NCBI GenBank assembly: GCA_036635475.1
Contig: JAVWQH010000023.1
Span: forward strand, 1 to 33,755
DNA from: JAHHUA01 sp036635475
GTDB taxonomy: Bacteria > Bacillota > Clostridia > Oscillospirales > Ruminococcaceae
DNA: 33,755 nucleotides
Direction of reading: 5' to 3'
A model generated the notes under the pieces. That model was not told the DNA's origin, ran no database searches, and was given only the letters and a program-made list of their open reading frames with translations. Position 1 is the stretch's first letter. Every line of letters begins with the position of its first letter. The translations under genes were made by a program, and so were the position numbers. This document shows, one piece after another, positions 1 through 8,213 of this stretch.

Positions 1-4
1 TTTT

Positions 5-96
5 TGGCGGAGAAGGAGGGATTTGAACCCTCGCGCCGGAGTACCCGACCTACTGGTGTTCGAAGCCAGACCCTTCAACCTCTTGGGTACTTCTCC
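5..96 (-). tRNA. tRNA-Ser (anticodon CGA)
   Basis: Read on the minus strand, a 7-bp acceptor stem (GGAGAAG with CTTCTCC) is followed by a discriminator G and an encoded CCA at positions 7-5. The T arm carries GGTTCAAATCC. A long variable arm marks a class II tRNA. The anticodon loop reads TTCGAAC, giving CGA, which decodes UCG serine; the closing pair of the anticodon stem is a C-A mismatch. The long variable arm and anticodon together fit serine. The short ORF overlapping it on the plus strand is not a gene. Confidence 0.95.
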
Positions 97-129
97 AAAG
101 TTGTATGCTTTTGCATATTAACCAGTGAA

Positions 130-158
130 ATTATATCACTGAATAATAAAAATGTCAA
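130..158 (-). promoter_or_regulatory. Promoter of tRNA-Ser
   Basis: On the minus strand TTGACA (158-153) and TATAAT (135-130) are separated by 17 bp. Both hexamers match the housekeeping sigma consensus exactly. Transcription would begin near 123, about 27 nt before the mature tRNA 5' end. Confidence 0.85.
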
Positions 159-496
159 TTACAATAGTAGCATAAAACAGAGTAAATTATAGGACTAAAA
201 TTTATATGTTGCAAAAATAACGAATAGGAGAAACTTGCTGTACATAACAGAGAGTACAACAATCTCCCTGTTTCACCTCTTAATTAGAAAGCTCCTAAAT
301 CCTGTGCAAACATTTTGCATTATAGTTAGTTTTTCTGATTTTGCAACACATAATTTATTAAATAGTCTTAATTTGCGTTATCTCTAAAAAAATATTATTT
401 TTTACTTGCTCTGAGAATACCATAAAATTTAGAAAATACTTTAAATAACTTCTCAGTATTGGTTGAAAGTTATGGTTGAAACTTCACTTATAATGC
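159..496. other. Gene-free AT-rich stretch with nested inverted repeats
   Basis: No ORF with a ribosome binding site is visible. Positions 227-231/263-267 and 234-242/254-262 form a bulged hairpin. An imperfect outer inverted repeat (about 203-216 and 339-352, around TTGCAAAA) encloses it, which could be a small degenerate mobile element. CTGAGAA (411-417) and TTCTCAG (450-456) form a long-loop hairpin that might end the ABC-F transcript, but the T-run is far from the stem, so termination is uncertain. Confidence 0.4.
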
Positions 497-2128
497 TTAA
501 CTGAACTTATCTTCATCGGGTGTATTGACATCATAATAAAATTCAAGTAATTCACGTGAATAAGGCTCAATGCGTCCTGATGGCAGAATTAACATTCGGC
601 TTATGCCAATTTGTTCAACAAATGATGGATTATGGCTTACAGCAATGATTGTTCCGGGATAAACATTGAAATTTCCTCCTATGATTGCTTGCGTTTCGGG
701 GTCAAGATGGTTGGTTGGTTCATCTAAAATAAGCAAATTCGCCTTTTGCAAAAGCACTTTGCATAATGCAACTCTCGCTTTTTCCCCAGGTGAGAGTGTC
801 TGCACTTTTTTGAATACATCTTCACCATAGAATAAAAAATTTCCTAGTGCTGTGCGGAGTTGCCATTCTGTATAATCCGGAGTTTCGACATTTTCTATAA
901 TTTGCTTGTCTAGGTCAAGCAGCTCCAATTCTTGTGCATAGTAGGCAATATCTGTTTTAGGGTTGTAGCGAATACGTCCAAAATCAGGGGTTAAAATCCC
1001 CATCAATAGCTTTAAAAGAGTTGATTTACCAACGCCGTTTTCACCTACTACCAAAAAACGTTCGTTTCCTTGTAATGCAAATGACAAATTTCGGTGTAGA
1101 CAGGGCTGATTGGGATAACCAAATGTTATATTTTCCACTTCAAGCGGTATTTTAGCTCCCTCTTTTTTGGGGCGAATATCCATTTTAACACGTTTATAAA
1201 CTCTATCTCGGACTTGAAGTTCACGATTCTTTTTCTCAAGCTTTGCGGCACGTTCTATACCAACTCGTTTTAAGTGGTGATTTATTCGGCTGGCTTGCTG
1301 TGCTTTTTGCACAAAATCAGATAGAACTTTAATTTCCTTTTCTTGTTTAACAATTGCACACTCACGTAATTTTTGTTCTTGCGTATGTTTCTTTTGGTAT
1401 ACATTGTAGTCGCCATCATATACAGAGATTTTTTTTGTTACTTTATTGATGAACAATACCTTATTAATAATGCTGTTTAAAAAATCCGTATCATGGCTAA
1501 TAATCAGTACCATTCCTTTGTAATTTTTTAGATACTGGGTCACAAATGCTCTTGTGGATACGTCAAGATGGTTGGTTGGTTCATCTAAAAGAAGTATTTC
1601 CGGTTTGGAATACAACACTTGTGCAAACGCAATTTTCGATTTTTGTCCACCTGACAAGTTGTTCAGCGGCATCTCTAACAATGCAGAATCTATATCCATA
1701 CTTTCTATTATTTCAAGTAAAATATTTTCGGCTTCATAACATTCATAGTATTCAAGCCTTTCTTGCAGTACTGCCATTCTTTCAAGCAGCGCTTCTTGTT
1801 CAGCACTTTCAGCAGCAAGAACTTCATAAATTTTCTCCAGTTCTTCTTCCAACTTTTGAATTGGACGTCCCTCCAGTAAATAGTCCCACACTGTCATTGT
1901 ACTGTCAATGAGAGTAATTTCTTGTGGGAGATATCCGAGTTGTGCCTTATCTACTGAAATTTGACCGCTGTCCAGTTCTTGCTCTTGTAAAAGCACATGG
2001 AAAAGTGTTGTTTTCCCTGCACCATTTACACCAATTATTCCAACTTTATCTTGTTTTTCAATTATAAACTCTGCTTGTTCAAAAATTACATCTCTGCCAA
2101 ATGACAAGCACATATTTGTTCCACGCAT
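497..2128 (-). CDS. ABC-F family ATPase, probable ribosomal protection protein
   Basis: This is a 543-residue protein with two ABC nucleotide-binding domains and no membrane segments, the layout of ABC-F translation factors. Domain 1 has Walker A GVNGAGKT (about 33-40), signature LSGGQ (158-162) and Walker B ending DEPTNHLD (to 189). A charged helical linker (about 193-328), the part that reaches into the ribosome in this family, precedes domain 2 with GENGVGKST (362-370), a variant signature LSPGE (445-449) and a second DEPTNHLD. The start at 2128 is preferred over an in-frame ATG at 2287 because AGGAGG lies 7 nt upstream and the upstream codons run through the terminator hairpin. Family members dislodge ribosome-targeting antibiotics or act as housekeeping translation factors. 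The leader-ORF plus terminator arrangement upstream points to drug-inducible resistance. The drug class cannot be told from sequence alone. Confidence 0.9.
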   Translation of the reverse strand: MRGTNMCLSFGRDVIFEQAEFIIEKQDKVGIIGVNGAGKTTLFHVLLQEQELDSGQISVDKAQLGYLPQEITLIDSTMTVWDYLLEGRPIQKLEEELEKIYEVLAAESAEQEALLERMAVLQERLEYYECYEAENILLEIIESMDIDSALLEMPLNNLSGGQKSKIAFAQVLYSKPEILLLDEPTNHLDVSTRAFVTQYLKNYKGMVLIISHDTDFLNSIINKVLFINKVTKKISVYDGDYNVYQKKHTQEQKLRECAIVKQEKEIKVLSDFVQKAQQASRINHHLKRVGIERAAKLEKKNRELQVRDRVYKRVKMDIRPKKEGAKIPLEVENITFGYPNQPCLHRNLSFALQGNERFLVVGENGVGKSTLLKLLMGILTPDFGRIRYNPKTDIAYYAQELELLDLDKQIIENVETPDYTEWQLRTALGNFLFYGEDVFKKVQTLSPGEKARVALCKVLLQKANLLILDEPTNHLDPETQAIIGGNFNVYPGTIIAVSHNPSFVEQIGISRMLILPSGRIEPYSRELLEFYYDVNTPDEDKFS

Positions 2129-2206
2129 AATAACGCCTCCTGCATTTTGTTTTTTAAGCATAATAAAAAGACCATTGACTTTCTGAAAAAAGAAAGAAAG
2201 CGGCCT

Positions 2207-2246
2207 TAAAAAAATAAGACCACGGACAAGGCATAGCTGTCCGTGG
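2207..2246 (-). terminator. Attenuator terminator in the ABC-F leader
   Basis: On the minus strand a 9-bp stem starting CCACGGACA (2246-2238) pairs with TGTCCGTGG (2228-2220) and is followed by TCTTA and a run of seven or more Ts (to about 2207). It lies between the leader ORF (stop at 2320) and the ABC-F start (2128), so it would end transcripts before the gene unless disrupted. Confidence 0.85.
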
Positions 2247-2319
2247 CATTCAATATCAATTTCCATTGGAAAATTACAAAAAAGCATAAAGCTGAAAACA
2301 CAGCAATGTTCCTGCTAAT

Positions 2320-2430
2320 TTACCTACTACATATTTGTAATAGAGCATTGAATTCCAATAAAGATATTGCATAGCTTCGAACAACATTGTCAACGTTTGC
2401 CCGACCATGAAGCCTTATATACATATTCAT
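2320..2430 (-). CDS. 36-residue leader peptide of the ABC-F attenuator
   Basis: The ORF starts with ATG at 2430 behind AAGGAG (2444-2439, 8-nt spacing) and ends with TAA at 2322-2320. It begins MNMYIRLHGR and ends LLQICSR. It sits between a good promoter and the intrinsic terminator of the ABC-F gene. In known erm, msr and vga-type systems an antibiotic-stalled ribosome on such an ORF refolds the RNA so the terminator does not form. That role is inferred here from position. The peptide is somewhat longer than the shortest known macrolide leaders, and I do not recognise its sequence. Confidence 0.7.
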   Translation of the reverse strand: MNMYIRLHGRANVDNVVRSYAISLLEFNALLQICSR

Positions 2431-2468
2431 CTGAAATTCTCCTTGCTCATTATTTATAAAACTATTTT

Positions 2469-2497
2469 ATTCTAGCATAACCTATCTATGAAGTCAA
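2469..2497 (-). promoter_or_regulatory. Promoter of the ABC-F leader transcript
   Basis: On the minus strand TTGACT (2497-2492) and TAGAAT (2474-2469) are separated by 17 bp. Predicted start near 2462 gives a leader RNA of about 330 nt before the ABC-F ATG. Confidence 0.75.
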
Positions 2498-2584
2498 TCA
2501 CCTTTTAAAACTTTCCCCTTGGAGAAATGCAGGATTTTCCCCTAAACATTGTTGTCATAAAAGTTTGGTAAACGGTCAAAACGA

Positions 2585-4438
2585 TTAAACTGAAAGTAAC
2601 TTTGAAATTTCTTCATCTGTATAATATTGAGCTTGTGCGTTCCATAATTCATAATATTTGCTGTTTTCATCTTTAATAAGTTGTTGGTGCGAACCTTCTT
2701 GAATAAGACTTCCATTGTCAAATACAGCAATTTTATCACAAAATATACAAGAAGATAGCCTGTGTGAAATATAAACTGCAGTTTTGTTGCCAACAATTTC
2801 ATTGAATCTTGAGTAAATATCATGTTCCGCAATTGGGTCAAGTGCTGCGGTTGGTTCATCTAAAATAATGAAAGGTGCATCTTTGTATAAAGCCCTTGCT
2901 AATGCTATTTTTTGAGCCTCACCGCCTGATATTTCAACACCATTTTCATCATAATCATTGTACAAACAAGTTTTTACACCATTAGGCATTTTGTCAAGTC
3001 TTGCTCCAAACCCAGCCTTTTTCAAAGAATCAATAACTTTTTCCTCGTCATATTCCGGTGAACAGGCTACGTTTTGTCCGAGTTCAAAGGAGAGCAATTT
3101 AAAATCTTGAAATACTATGCCGAAGATTGACATATATTCGTTGTAATCATATTTTCTAATGTCAATTCCGTTGAGCAATATAGCTCCATCTACTGGATCA
3201 TAAAGTCTGCATAATAGCTTAATCATTGTTGTTTTGCCACTGCCATTCATACCTACAACAGCAAGTTTTTGCCCAACTTTAAATTTAAACGATACATTTT
3301 TAAGGGAATATAAATCATTGCCCGGATATTTGAATGAAACATCTCTAAATTCAATTTCATAGTCGTTATCGCCGTTATCACATAACGAACGCTTTTCAAC
3401 AGGCAATGTTCCCTTGTACATTTCATTGGGATAATTGATGTACTCAAAAGTGCTTTCCTGACGTTTAGCTGTCTGTAGAAATTCAAAAACACTGTCGATT
3501 AATTTTGTTAAACTTTCAGCAAAAAGGAATAAAGCTCCTGCATATTTAACAATATTACCAATGCTGATTCCTCCCGCTAAAGATGCAATTACAACGCTTA
3601 AATATGCAACACCTTTGGATAGCCCAATGATAAACCCACTGTTAGCACCTTGTATGCTCATATTTTTTACCATTTTTACCAAAAATTCATCTTGTTTAAT
3701 TTTCCATTTAGCAATTGCATTTTCAAAGATTGAATTTGCATTATAAAGTCGTATATCCATTCCGTTTTTATAACTCATATTATTTGAATAGCTTGCCAAA
3801 GTTAATTTTTGGTTTTGTACCTTAAACAAATACTCCATAAATTTGTTTTTTAATATTGTTGAATTTAAAACTGATAATACAATTATTATCACTAGATGAA
3901 CAATTAGTATAACTAAAAACTCCGGTGCTTTTTGAATAGTTTGCAGGGAAAACAATGGCACTAGAATAATAGCTGACATAAATGTTGTTAAAAATAATTG
4001 AAGTGTATTTTTCATATCCCAAAACACACTCATAAATCCGGCACCCCAACATCTATCCATACTTACCTTGCGATTAATCTTTTTAACTTCCGGATTGTCA
4101 AGAAGTTGATAATCCATTGTCATCGTTTTATTTTGTATCAAATTTCCAAAATTTATATATGAAATGCTTATATGAGCTTCGGAAGTTCTGTCACTATATG
4201 AGCTTATCAGAGTTAAAATAAATATGCCGATAACACCAATCCATACTGTTTTCAAAATTTCCGTTGCTGTTATACCTATATCCAATGAATCCAGAACATA
4301 TGCAGACAGCAAAATAGTTATTATAGAAATAAGCGACCCTGTCATTGTTGAAATTATCAATGTAATTGTTGCTGTAGGCTCGATCTTCCAAGCAGTCTTG
4401 AGTATTTTCTTAATCATATTCCAATTTTTCTTTAGCAT
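2585..4438 (-). CDS. ABC transporter, permease-ATPase half (exporter type), second subunit
   Basis: The 617-residue protein has an N-terminal six-helix exporter-type membrane domain (hydrophobic segments from about 25 to 320) fused to an ATPase domain. Walker A is GMNGSGKT (396-403), the signature is ISGGEAQK (503-510), and Walker B is IILDEPTAALD (to about 534). Its ATG lies inside the last codons of the upstream ABC gene (ATGCTAA overlap, 4438-4432), so the two are translationally coupled and probably form a heterodimer. Preceded by a kinase-regulator pair on the same strand, it likely exports a peptide or drug. No substrate gene is visible nearby. Confidence 0.9.
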   Translation of the reverse strand: MLKKNWNMIKKILKTAWKIEPTATITLIISTMTGSLISIITILLSAYVLDSLDIGITATEILKTVWIGVIGIFILTLISSYSDRTSEAHISISYINFGNLIQNKTMTMDYQLLDNPEVKKINRKVSMDRCWGAGFMSVFWDMKNTLQLFLTTFMSAIILVPLFSLQTIQKAPEFLVILIVHLVIIIVLSVLNSTILKNKFMEYLFKVQNQKLTLASYSNNMSYKNGMDIRLYNANSIFENAIAKWKIKQDEFLVKMVKNMSIQGANSGFIIGLSKGVAYLSVVIASLAGGISIGNIVKYAGALFLFAESLTKLIDSVFEFLQTAKRQESTFEYINYPNEMYKGTLPVEKRSLCDNGDNDYEIEFRDVSFKYPGNDLYSLKNVSFKFKVGQKLAVVGMNGSGKTTMIKLLCRLYDPVDGAILLNGIDIRKYDYNEYMSIFGIVFQDFKLLSFELGQNVACSPEYDEEKVIDSLKKAGFGARLDKMPNGVKTCLYNDYDENGVEISGGEAQKIALARALYKDAPFIILDEPTAALDPIAEHDIYSRFNEIVGNKTAVYISHRLSSCIFCDKIAVFDNGSLIQEGSHQQLIKDENSKYYELWNAQAQYYTDEEISKLLSV

Positions 4439-6270
4439 ATTTCTGTTTCCTCCTTTGCACTCTGATTATAATACTCACTTTGAATATTAAACATATTTTT
4501 GTATTCTCCATTTTTGCTCATTAGCTGACTGTGAGTACCCATTTCGCAAACTTTGCCATCTTTTATAAGCACTATTTTGTCGCAAAATCTTGTGCTTGCA
4601 AGTCTATGAGATACATAAATAGCAGTTTTATCCCCGATAATTCTGTGGAATTGTTGATATGTTGCGTCCTCAGCAATTGGGTCAAGTGCCGCTGTGGGTT
4701 CGTCAAAAATCATAATGGGAGCGTTTTTGTAAAGTGCCCTAGCCATTAATAGTTTTTGCTGTTGTCCACCTGAGAGCGTTAATCCATTCTCATCAATAAA
4801 TCTTGTCATATGTGTTTTTATTCCGTTTGCGTGTGAGATAATATCCTCATATAAATCAGCTTTTTTCAATACTTCAGTAACTTTATCTAAATTGGTTTCA
4901 GCTATATCCCTCATGGAAACATTTTCAGCTACTGTCATAGGCAAAATAGTAATATCTTGAAATATTATTGAATATATGTCGAAAATTTCATCTCGTGGAA
5001 TATCGTTTAAGTTTATGCCGTTTACGAGAATTTCTCCTGAATTAAGCTTGTAAAATCCGCATAATAGCTTAACAAGGGTGGTTTTTCCCACACCATTTAC
5101 ACCAACAAGAGCGATTTTTTCGCCACTTTCAATTTTAAGGTTAAAATCATTCAATACTTTGCTGTTCTCATCGTAAGAAAAACAAGCATTTTTAAATTCA
5201 ATTGTATAGCTTGGCATATTATTTGGAAGATGCTTTGGATTTTCAGGACTTGGTGAGTCAGTTTGTTCAAAGTAATCACGCAAACCATTAATTAAATAAG
5301 AAGCACCGGACATCTCTCCGATATCTTGGAAAATTGTTGAAATAAAACTTGAGAAACCGGCGATAGCACCAAAATATAATACAAAATCAGCAACACTAAT
5401 ACTTCCATTGGACACAGAAATAATTAAGTATGTGTATGCAATACCATCACGAAGAAGCAATGTGCAAGCATTTACAATATTTGCAATATATCCATGATTT
5501 TTAATTTTAATTCTGATAACATATTCATCATTCATTATTTTTTGGCGAACCTTGGTAATAAAATCTGCCATTGAATAAATTCTGATATCCTTAGCGAAAG
5601 AATTGTTTTGCGTCATAGAATCCAAATACCAATATTTCTTTTCAGCAACAGCAAATTTTTCTTGTTGTTTCAACTTATATTCTCGACAATATTTTACTAC
5701 AAACCAATTAATTGCCGACATACCTAAAAGCATACATAAAATTAATGGGTTTAAAAAAGATATAACTGTTGAATAAGCCACAAAACAAATTAAATTAATT
5801 GATAACGATGAGATAGATGTGAACATTTTTGATGTTCCGCACCAATCGCCGCTTTCAAGGCATTGTATGGCTTTAAATTTACGTGTTTGCCCCTGCGAAC
5901 TTTCCATTATATTGTAGTCGCAAGTAATGGATTTCATAAATATTTTTTTGTCTATAATGGATCTTAAATTATTTTGATACATATATTTACCGTGACTGCA
6001 ACAGTTATCAATTAAATATACTATCAATAATGCAACTGTAAATGTACCTAATTTCATAATAATTTCCAAAAGTTCTGCATTATTCTGCACAAGTTCAATT
6101 GCAATTTTGGGAAGATATATTCCACCAATAGGAATAATTGACGAACAGATTATCTCAGCGAAGATAAAGAACAATATTATCGGTTTATATTCGTACGCTT
6201 CCTTTAAAACATATACCATATTACTAAAAACATTATGCAGTTGTTTTGGACTTGATTTTTTATTTTTCAT
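4432..6270 (-). CDS. ABC transporter, permease-ATPase half (exporter type), first subunit
   Basis: The 612-residue protein has exporter-type membrane helices over about 28-320, then an ATPase domain with Walker A GVNGVGKT (390-397), signature LSGGQQQK (499-506) and Walker B IMIFDEPTAALD (519-530). The start ATG at 6270 follows AGGAGG with 8-nt spacing. It is downstream of the GHKL kinase (108-bp gap holding a weak terminator-like hairpin) and overlaps the next ABC half gene by 7 bp. Half-transporter pairs of this kind export peptides, lipids or drugs. There is no N-terminal C39 peptidase domain, so it would not itself cleave a leader peptide. Confidence 0.9.
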   Translation of the reverse strand: MKNKKSSPKQLHNVFSNMVYVLKEAYEYKPIILFFIFAEIICSSIIPIGGIYLPKIAIELVQNNAELLEIIMKLGTFTVALLIVYLIDNCCSHGKYMYQNNLRSIIDKKIFMKSITCDYNIMESSQGQTRKFKAIQCLESGDWCGTSKMFTSISSLSINLICFVAYSTVISFLNPLILCMLLGMSAINWFVVKYCREYKLKQQEKFAVAEKKYWYLDSMTQNNSFAKDIRIYSMADFITKVRQKIMNDEYVIRIKIKNHGYIANIVNACTLLLRDGIAYTYLIISVSNGSISVADFVLYFGAIAGFSSFISTIFQDIGEMSGASYLINGLRDYFEQTDSPSPENPKHLPNNMPSYTIEFKNACFSYDENSKVLNDFNLKIESGEKIALVGVNGVGKTTLVKLLCGFYKLNSGEILVNGINLNDIPRDEIFDIYSIIFQDITILPMTVAENVSMRDIAETNLDKVTEVLKKADLYEDIISHANGIKTHMTRFIDENGLTLSGGQQQKLLMARALYKNAPIMIFDEPTAALDPIAEDATYQQFHRIIGDKTAIYVSHRLASTRFCDKIVLIKDGKVCEMGTHSQLMSKNGEYKNMFNIQSEYYNQSAKEETEIC

Positions 6271-6307
6271 ATTATCGCCCTCCTATGACTGTATGATAGC
6301 AATTTTT

Positions 6308-6335
6308 AAAAAAGTTTTGGTGTTTTTTGCACCAA
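6308..6335 (-). terminator. Weak terminator-like hairpin between kinase and exporter genes
   Basis: On the minus strand TTGGTG (6335-6330) pairs with CACCAA (6322-6317), followed by AAC and six Ts (to 6308). The stem is only 6 bp, so partial read-through is likely; it may lower exporter expression relative to the regulators. Confidence 0.5.
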
Positions 6336-6378
6336 TGGTATTTTTTTTAGCACGAAATGTATTAATATATATAAGCTA

Positions 6379-7053
6379 TTACAATGGCAGCATTATTTCT
6401 GTGGCAAAAACGCCATCTTCATTTTGTCGATTTATGAAACCATTATATTTTTTCACAATACCGTCAATACGCATTAAACCAAAACCATGAGTTTCATTGT
6501 TTTTTGATGAAATGTATTTTTTGCCTTGCTTTTTTATATCTCCACAAACATAATTCACAACAGAAATATAAAGTTGTCCTTTTAAAATTCCCACATATAT
6601 TCTGATTAAAGCCTTGTTTTTATCTTCAAATTTTTGTGATGCTTCAATAGCATTATCAAGCAAATTACCGATAATTACGCATAAATCAATTTCGCTTGTT
6701 GCAAGATTAGGCGGAACAGTTACTTTAGCATTCACTGGGATATTTTTGGCTTTTATAAGGGATAGTTTGCTGTTCAAAATTGCATCTACCATAACATTTC
6801 CCGTTTTAACAATAGAATCAATTTGAGTTAAATCAGTTTCAAGGCTGCCGAGATATTCTCCCACTTTATCAATCTCACCTAATGATATATAGGCTTTTAT
6901 CGTTTGTATATGGTTGTGATAATCGTGTCGCCAACCTCGCATTTGCCTATACATATTCTCAACCTCATCACAATGTTTTGTAATAAGGTCGTTTTGATAA
7001 TCATTTATTCTTTTTTCGATAATTTTGCCAAAGAATATATCAACGAGATTCAT
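6379..7053 (-). CDS. GHKL-type sensor histidine kinase lacking a membrane sensor domain
   Basis: The 224-residue protein is an AgrC/GHKL-type kinase core. The phospho-acceptor box is RHDYHNH with H43, the N box is GNLLDNAIEA (129-138), and the G box region HGFGL starts at 189. AgrC-type kinases usually carry five to seven membrane helices ahead of this core. Here only about 40 mostly charged residues precede the H box, so the protein is predicted cytoplasmic. It begins 12 nt after the response-regulator stop codon and clearly belongs to the same operon. It may sense an internal signal, or depend on the exporter or another membrane partner. An upstream in-frame sensor is excluded because the regulator gene occupies that space. 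Confidence 0.88.
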   Translation of the reverse strand: MNLVDIFFGKIIEKRINDYQNDLITKHCDEVENMYRQMRGWRHDYHNHIQTIKAYISLGEIDKVGEYLGSLETDLTQIDSIVKTGNVMVDAILNSKLSLIKAKNIPVNAKVTVPPNLATSEIDLCVIIGNLLDNAIEASQKFEDKNKALIRIYVGILKGQLYISVVNYVCGDIKKQGKKYISSKNNETHGFGLMRIDGIVKKYNGFINRQNEDGVFATEIMLPL

Positions 7054-7065
7054 TTAAAATCAATC

Positions 7066-7755
7066 CTATCTTCTATAATATTCTATAAATTTCTTGTTAA
7101 TTTCATTATACAAACGTCTTGACAGGGGGATTATATCCCCGTTATCCATAATAACATCTGTTTTTGTAATGGATTTAATGTATCTTAAATTTACTGTATA
7201 AGAGCGATGGCATTTGATAAAATTTTCATTCAAATCGTTATCAATTTTGCTGATAGAGTCTTTTGCTGGGATTTTTTTGTCAGTGCAAGTAATAATGGAA
7301 TTATGGAGCATTGCCTCAATATAAATTATATTGTTTAAGTTAATTCGCTCACTTTCAGTATCCGTTTGAACCAAAATGAACTCATCTATTTTATCCAAAT
7401 TGGCAATTGCTTTTTCCAATACTTCGTAAAATTTATCCTCTTTTAATGGCTTTAAAAGGTAATGCAATGCCCCAACGTCATATCCCTCCATAACAAAATC
7501 AGGAAATCCTGTTATAAATATAATCTGTGCATCGCAATTTTCTTTTCTTATAGTTTTGGCAAGTTCAATGCCATTAATTTTCTTCATTTCTATATCCAAT
7601 AAAAGTATGTCGAAATTTTTATTATCGTCAAAATGAAACAAAAACTCTTCAGCAGATGAAAAAGTCTTTATTGTAATATCTTCAAATTTCTCAAGTAATT
7701 TAATAAGATAATTTCTTTGAATTTCTTCATCGTCACATATTCCAATATTTATCAA
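7066..7755 (-). CDS. LytTR-family response regulator
   Basis: The 229-residue protein has a receiver domain (acidic pair D8-D9, phospho-acceptor D54 in LLLDIEM, K102 in LLKPL) and a C-terminal LytTR DNA-binding domain (about 125-229, containing FIKCHRSYTVNL and PLSRR). I chose the TTG start at 7755 because AGGGGAG lies 8 nt upstream and MINIGICDDEE is the normal beginning of the receiver fold; a longer ORF extends to 7857 without a good ribosome binding site. It leads the operon with the GHKL kinase and two ABC exporter genes, so it probably controls the exporter. Confidence 0.92.
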   Translation of the reverse strand: MINIGICDDEEIQRNYLIKLLEKFEDITIKTFSSAEEFLFHFDDNKNFDILLLDIEMKKINGIELAKTIRKENCDAQIIFITGFPDFVMEGYDVGALHYLLKPLKEDKFYEVLEKAIANLDKIDEFILVQTDTESERINLNNIIYIEAMLHNSIITCTDKKIPAKDSISKIDNDLNENFIKCHRSYTVNLRYIKSITKTDVIMDNGDIIPLSRRLYNEINKKFIEYYRR

Positions 7756-7972
7756 TATCTCCACTCCCCTAACTATATTATATTTTATCATAAAAGTAAT
7801 AATTTGACTACATCTTATATAAACAGAAAATATCTCCGTTTTATTGTATATCTGCAAAAATTCAAACTGAATTTAATTTGGGAATAATAATGCAAAATCA
7901 ATTCAAGATGCACATTAAATATGAGAAATATGTAGAAAATTTGCATTAAAATGAATTTCTTGTTAAAATATA

Positions 7973-8001
7973 TTGCATTATACAAAGTTTTTTGCTATTA
8001 T
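7973..8001 (+). promoter_or_regulatory. Promoter of the leader ORF and uracil permease
   Basis: TTGCAT (7973-7978) and TATTAT (7996-8001) are separated by 17 bp. Predicted start near 8008, 19 nt before the leader ORF. Confidence 0.7.
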
Positions 8002-8026
8002 ATAAAAAATGCAGAGGGAGTATATT

Positions 8027-8146
8027 ATGAGAAAGTCAAAATGTTATTCAAAATTAAATATCCATTTTGAATATGGTTTTTTATATGAAAACTATAGTTA
8101 TTCGACTTTTCCATTAATAGATTATAAGTATTTTTTGCAATATTAG
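8027..8146 (+). CDS. 39-residue U-rich leader peptide upstream of uracil permease
   Basis: The ATG follows GAGGGAG with 6-nt spacing, a strong site. The peptide is rich in Tyr, Phe, Ser and Leu, with no membrane helix or signal peptide. Its RNA has U-runs (8077-8082, and 8131-8136 near the end) and a short CCAT/ATGG hairpin before the first run. The last codons form the left arm of an intrinsic terminator and the stop TAG (8144-8146) lies in its loop. A ribosome close behind the polymerase would therefore block the terminator. This is the geometry of the Escherichia coli pyrBI leader, where UTP shortage slows polymerase at U-runs. Mechanism inferred; a stand-alone small protein or signal peptide of the neighbouring two-component system is the alternative. 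Confidence 0.65.
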   Translation: MRKSKCYSKLNIHFEYGFLYENYSYSTFPLIDYKYFLQY

Positions 8147-8170
8147 AAATTGCAAAGGTACTTTTTTTTT
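8132..8170 (+). terminator. Attenuator terminator overlapping the leader ORF end
   Basis: TTTTTGCAA (8132-8140) pairs with TTGCAAAGG (8150-8158) as nine pairs including two G-U, loop 8141-8149, then TAC and a run of nine Ts (8162-8170). It precedes the permease ATG (8214), so it would stop transcription before the gene unless a translating ribosome covers the left arm. Confidence 0.8.
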
Positions 8171-8213
8171 GTGCTTATATACTTAAACTGCTTAAAAAAG
8201 AGGGGGAATTTTT

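Noticed and set aside
4..192. 62-codon ORF on the plus strand
   Set aside because: It lies across the tRNA-Ser gene and its promoter and has no ribosome binding site.
203..352. Insertion element or MITE
   Set aside because: The inverted repeats are short and imperfect, with no target duplication or second copy in the window.
2129..2287. N-terminal extension of the ABC-F protein from ATG 2287
   Set aside because: It would translate through the terminator hairpin; AGGAGG before ATG 2128 marks the start.
8027..8146. Autoinducer peptide for the LytTR-GHKL system
   Set aside because: The peptide has no hydrophobic helix or AgrD-like layout, is divergent from the operon, and its end is built into the permease terminator.
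8147..8213. Purine riboswitch or PyrR-binding loop before the permease
   Set aside because: No purine aptamer core or PyrR hairpin consensus is recognisable; only the terminator hairpin is present.
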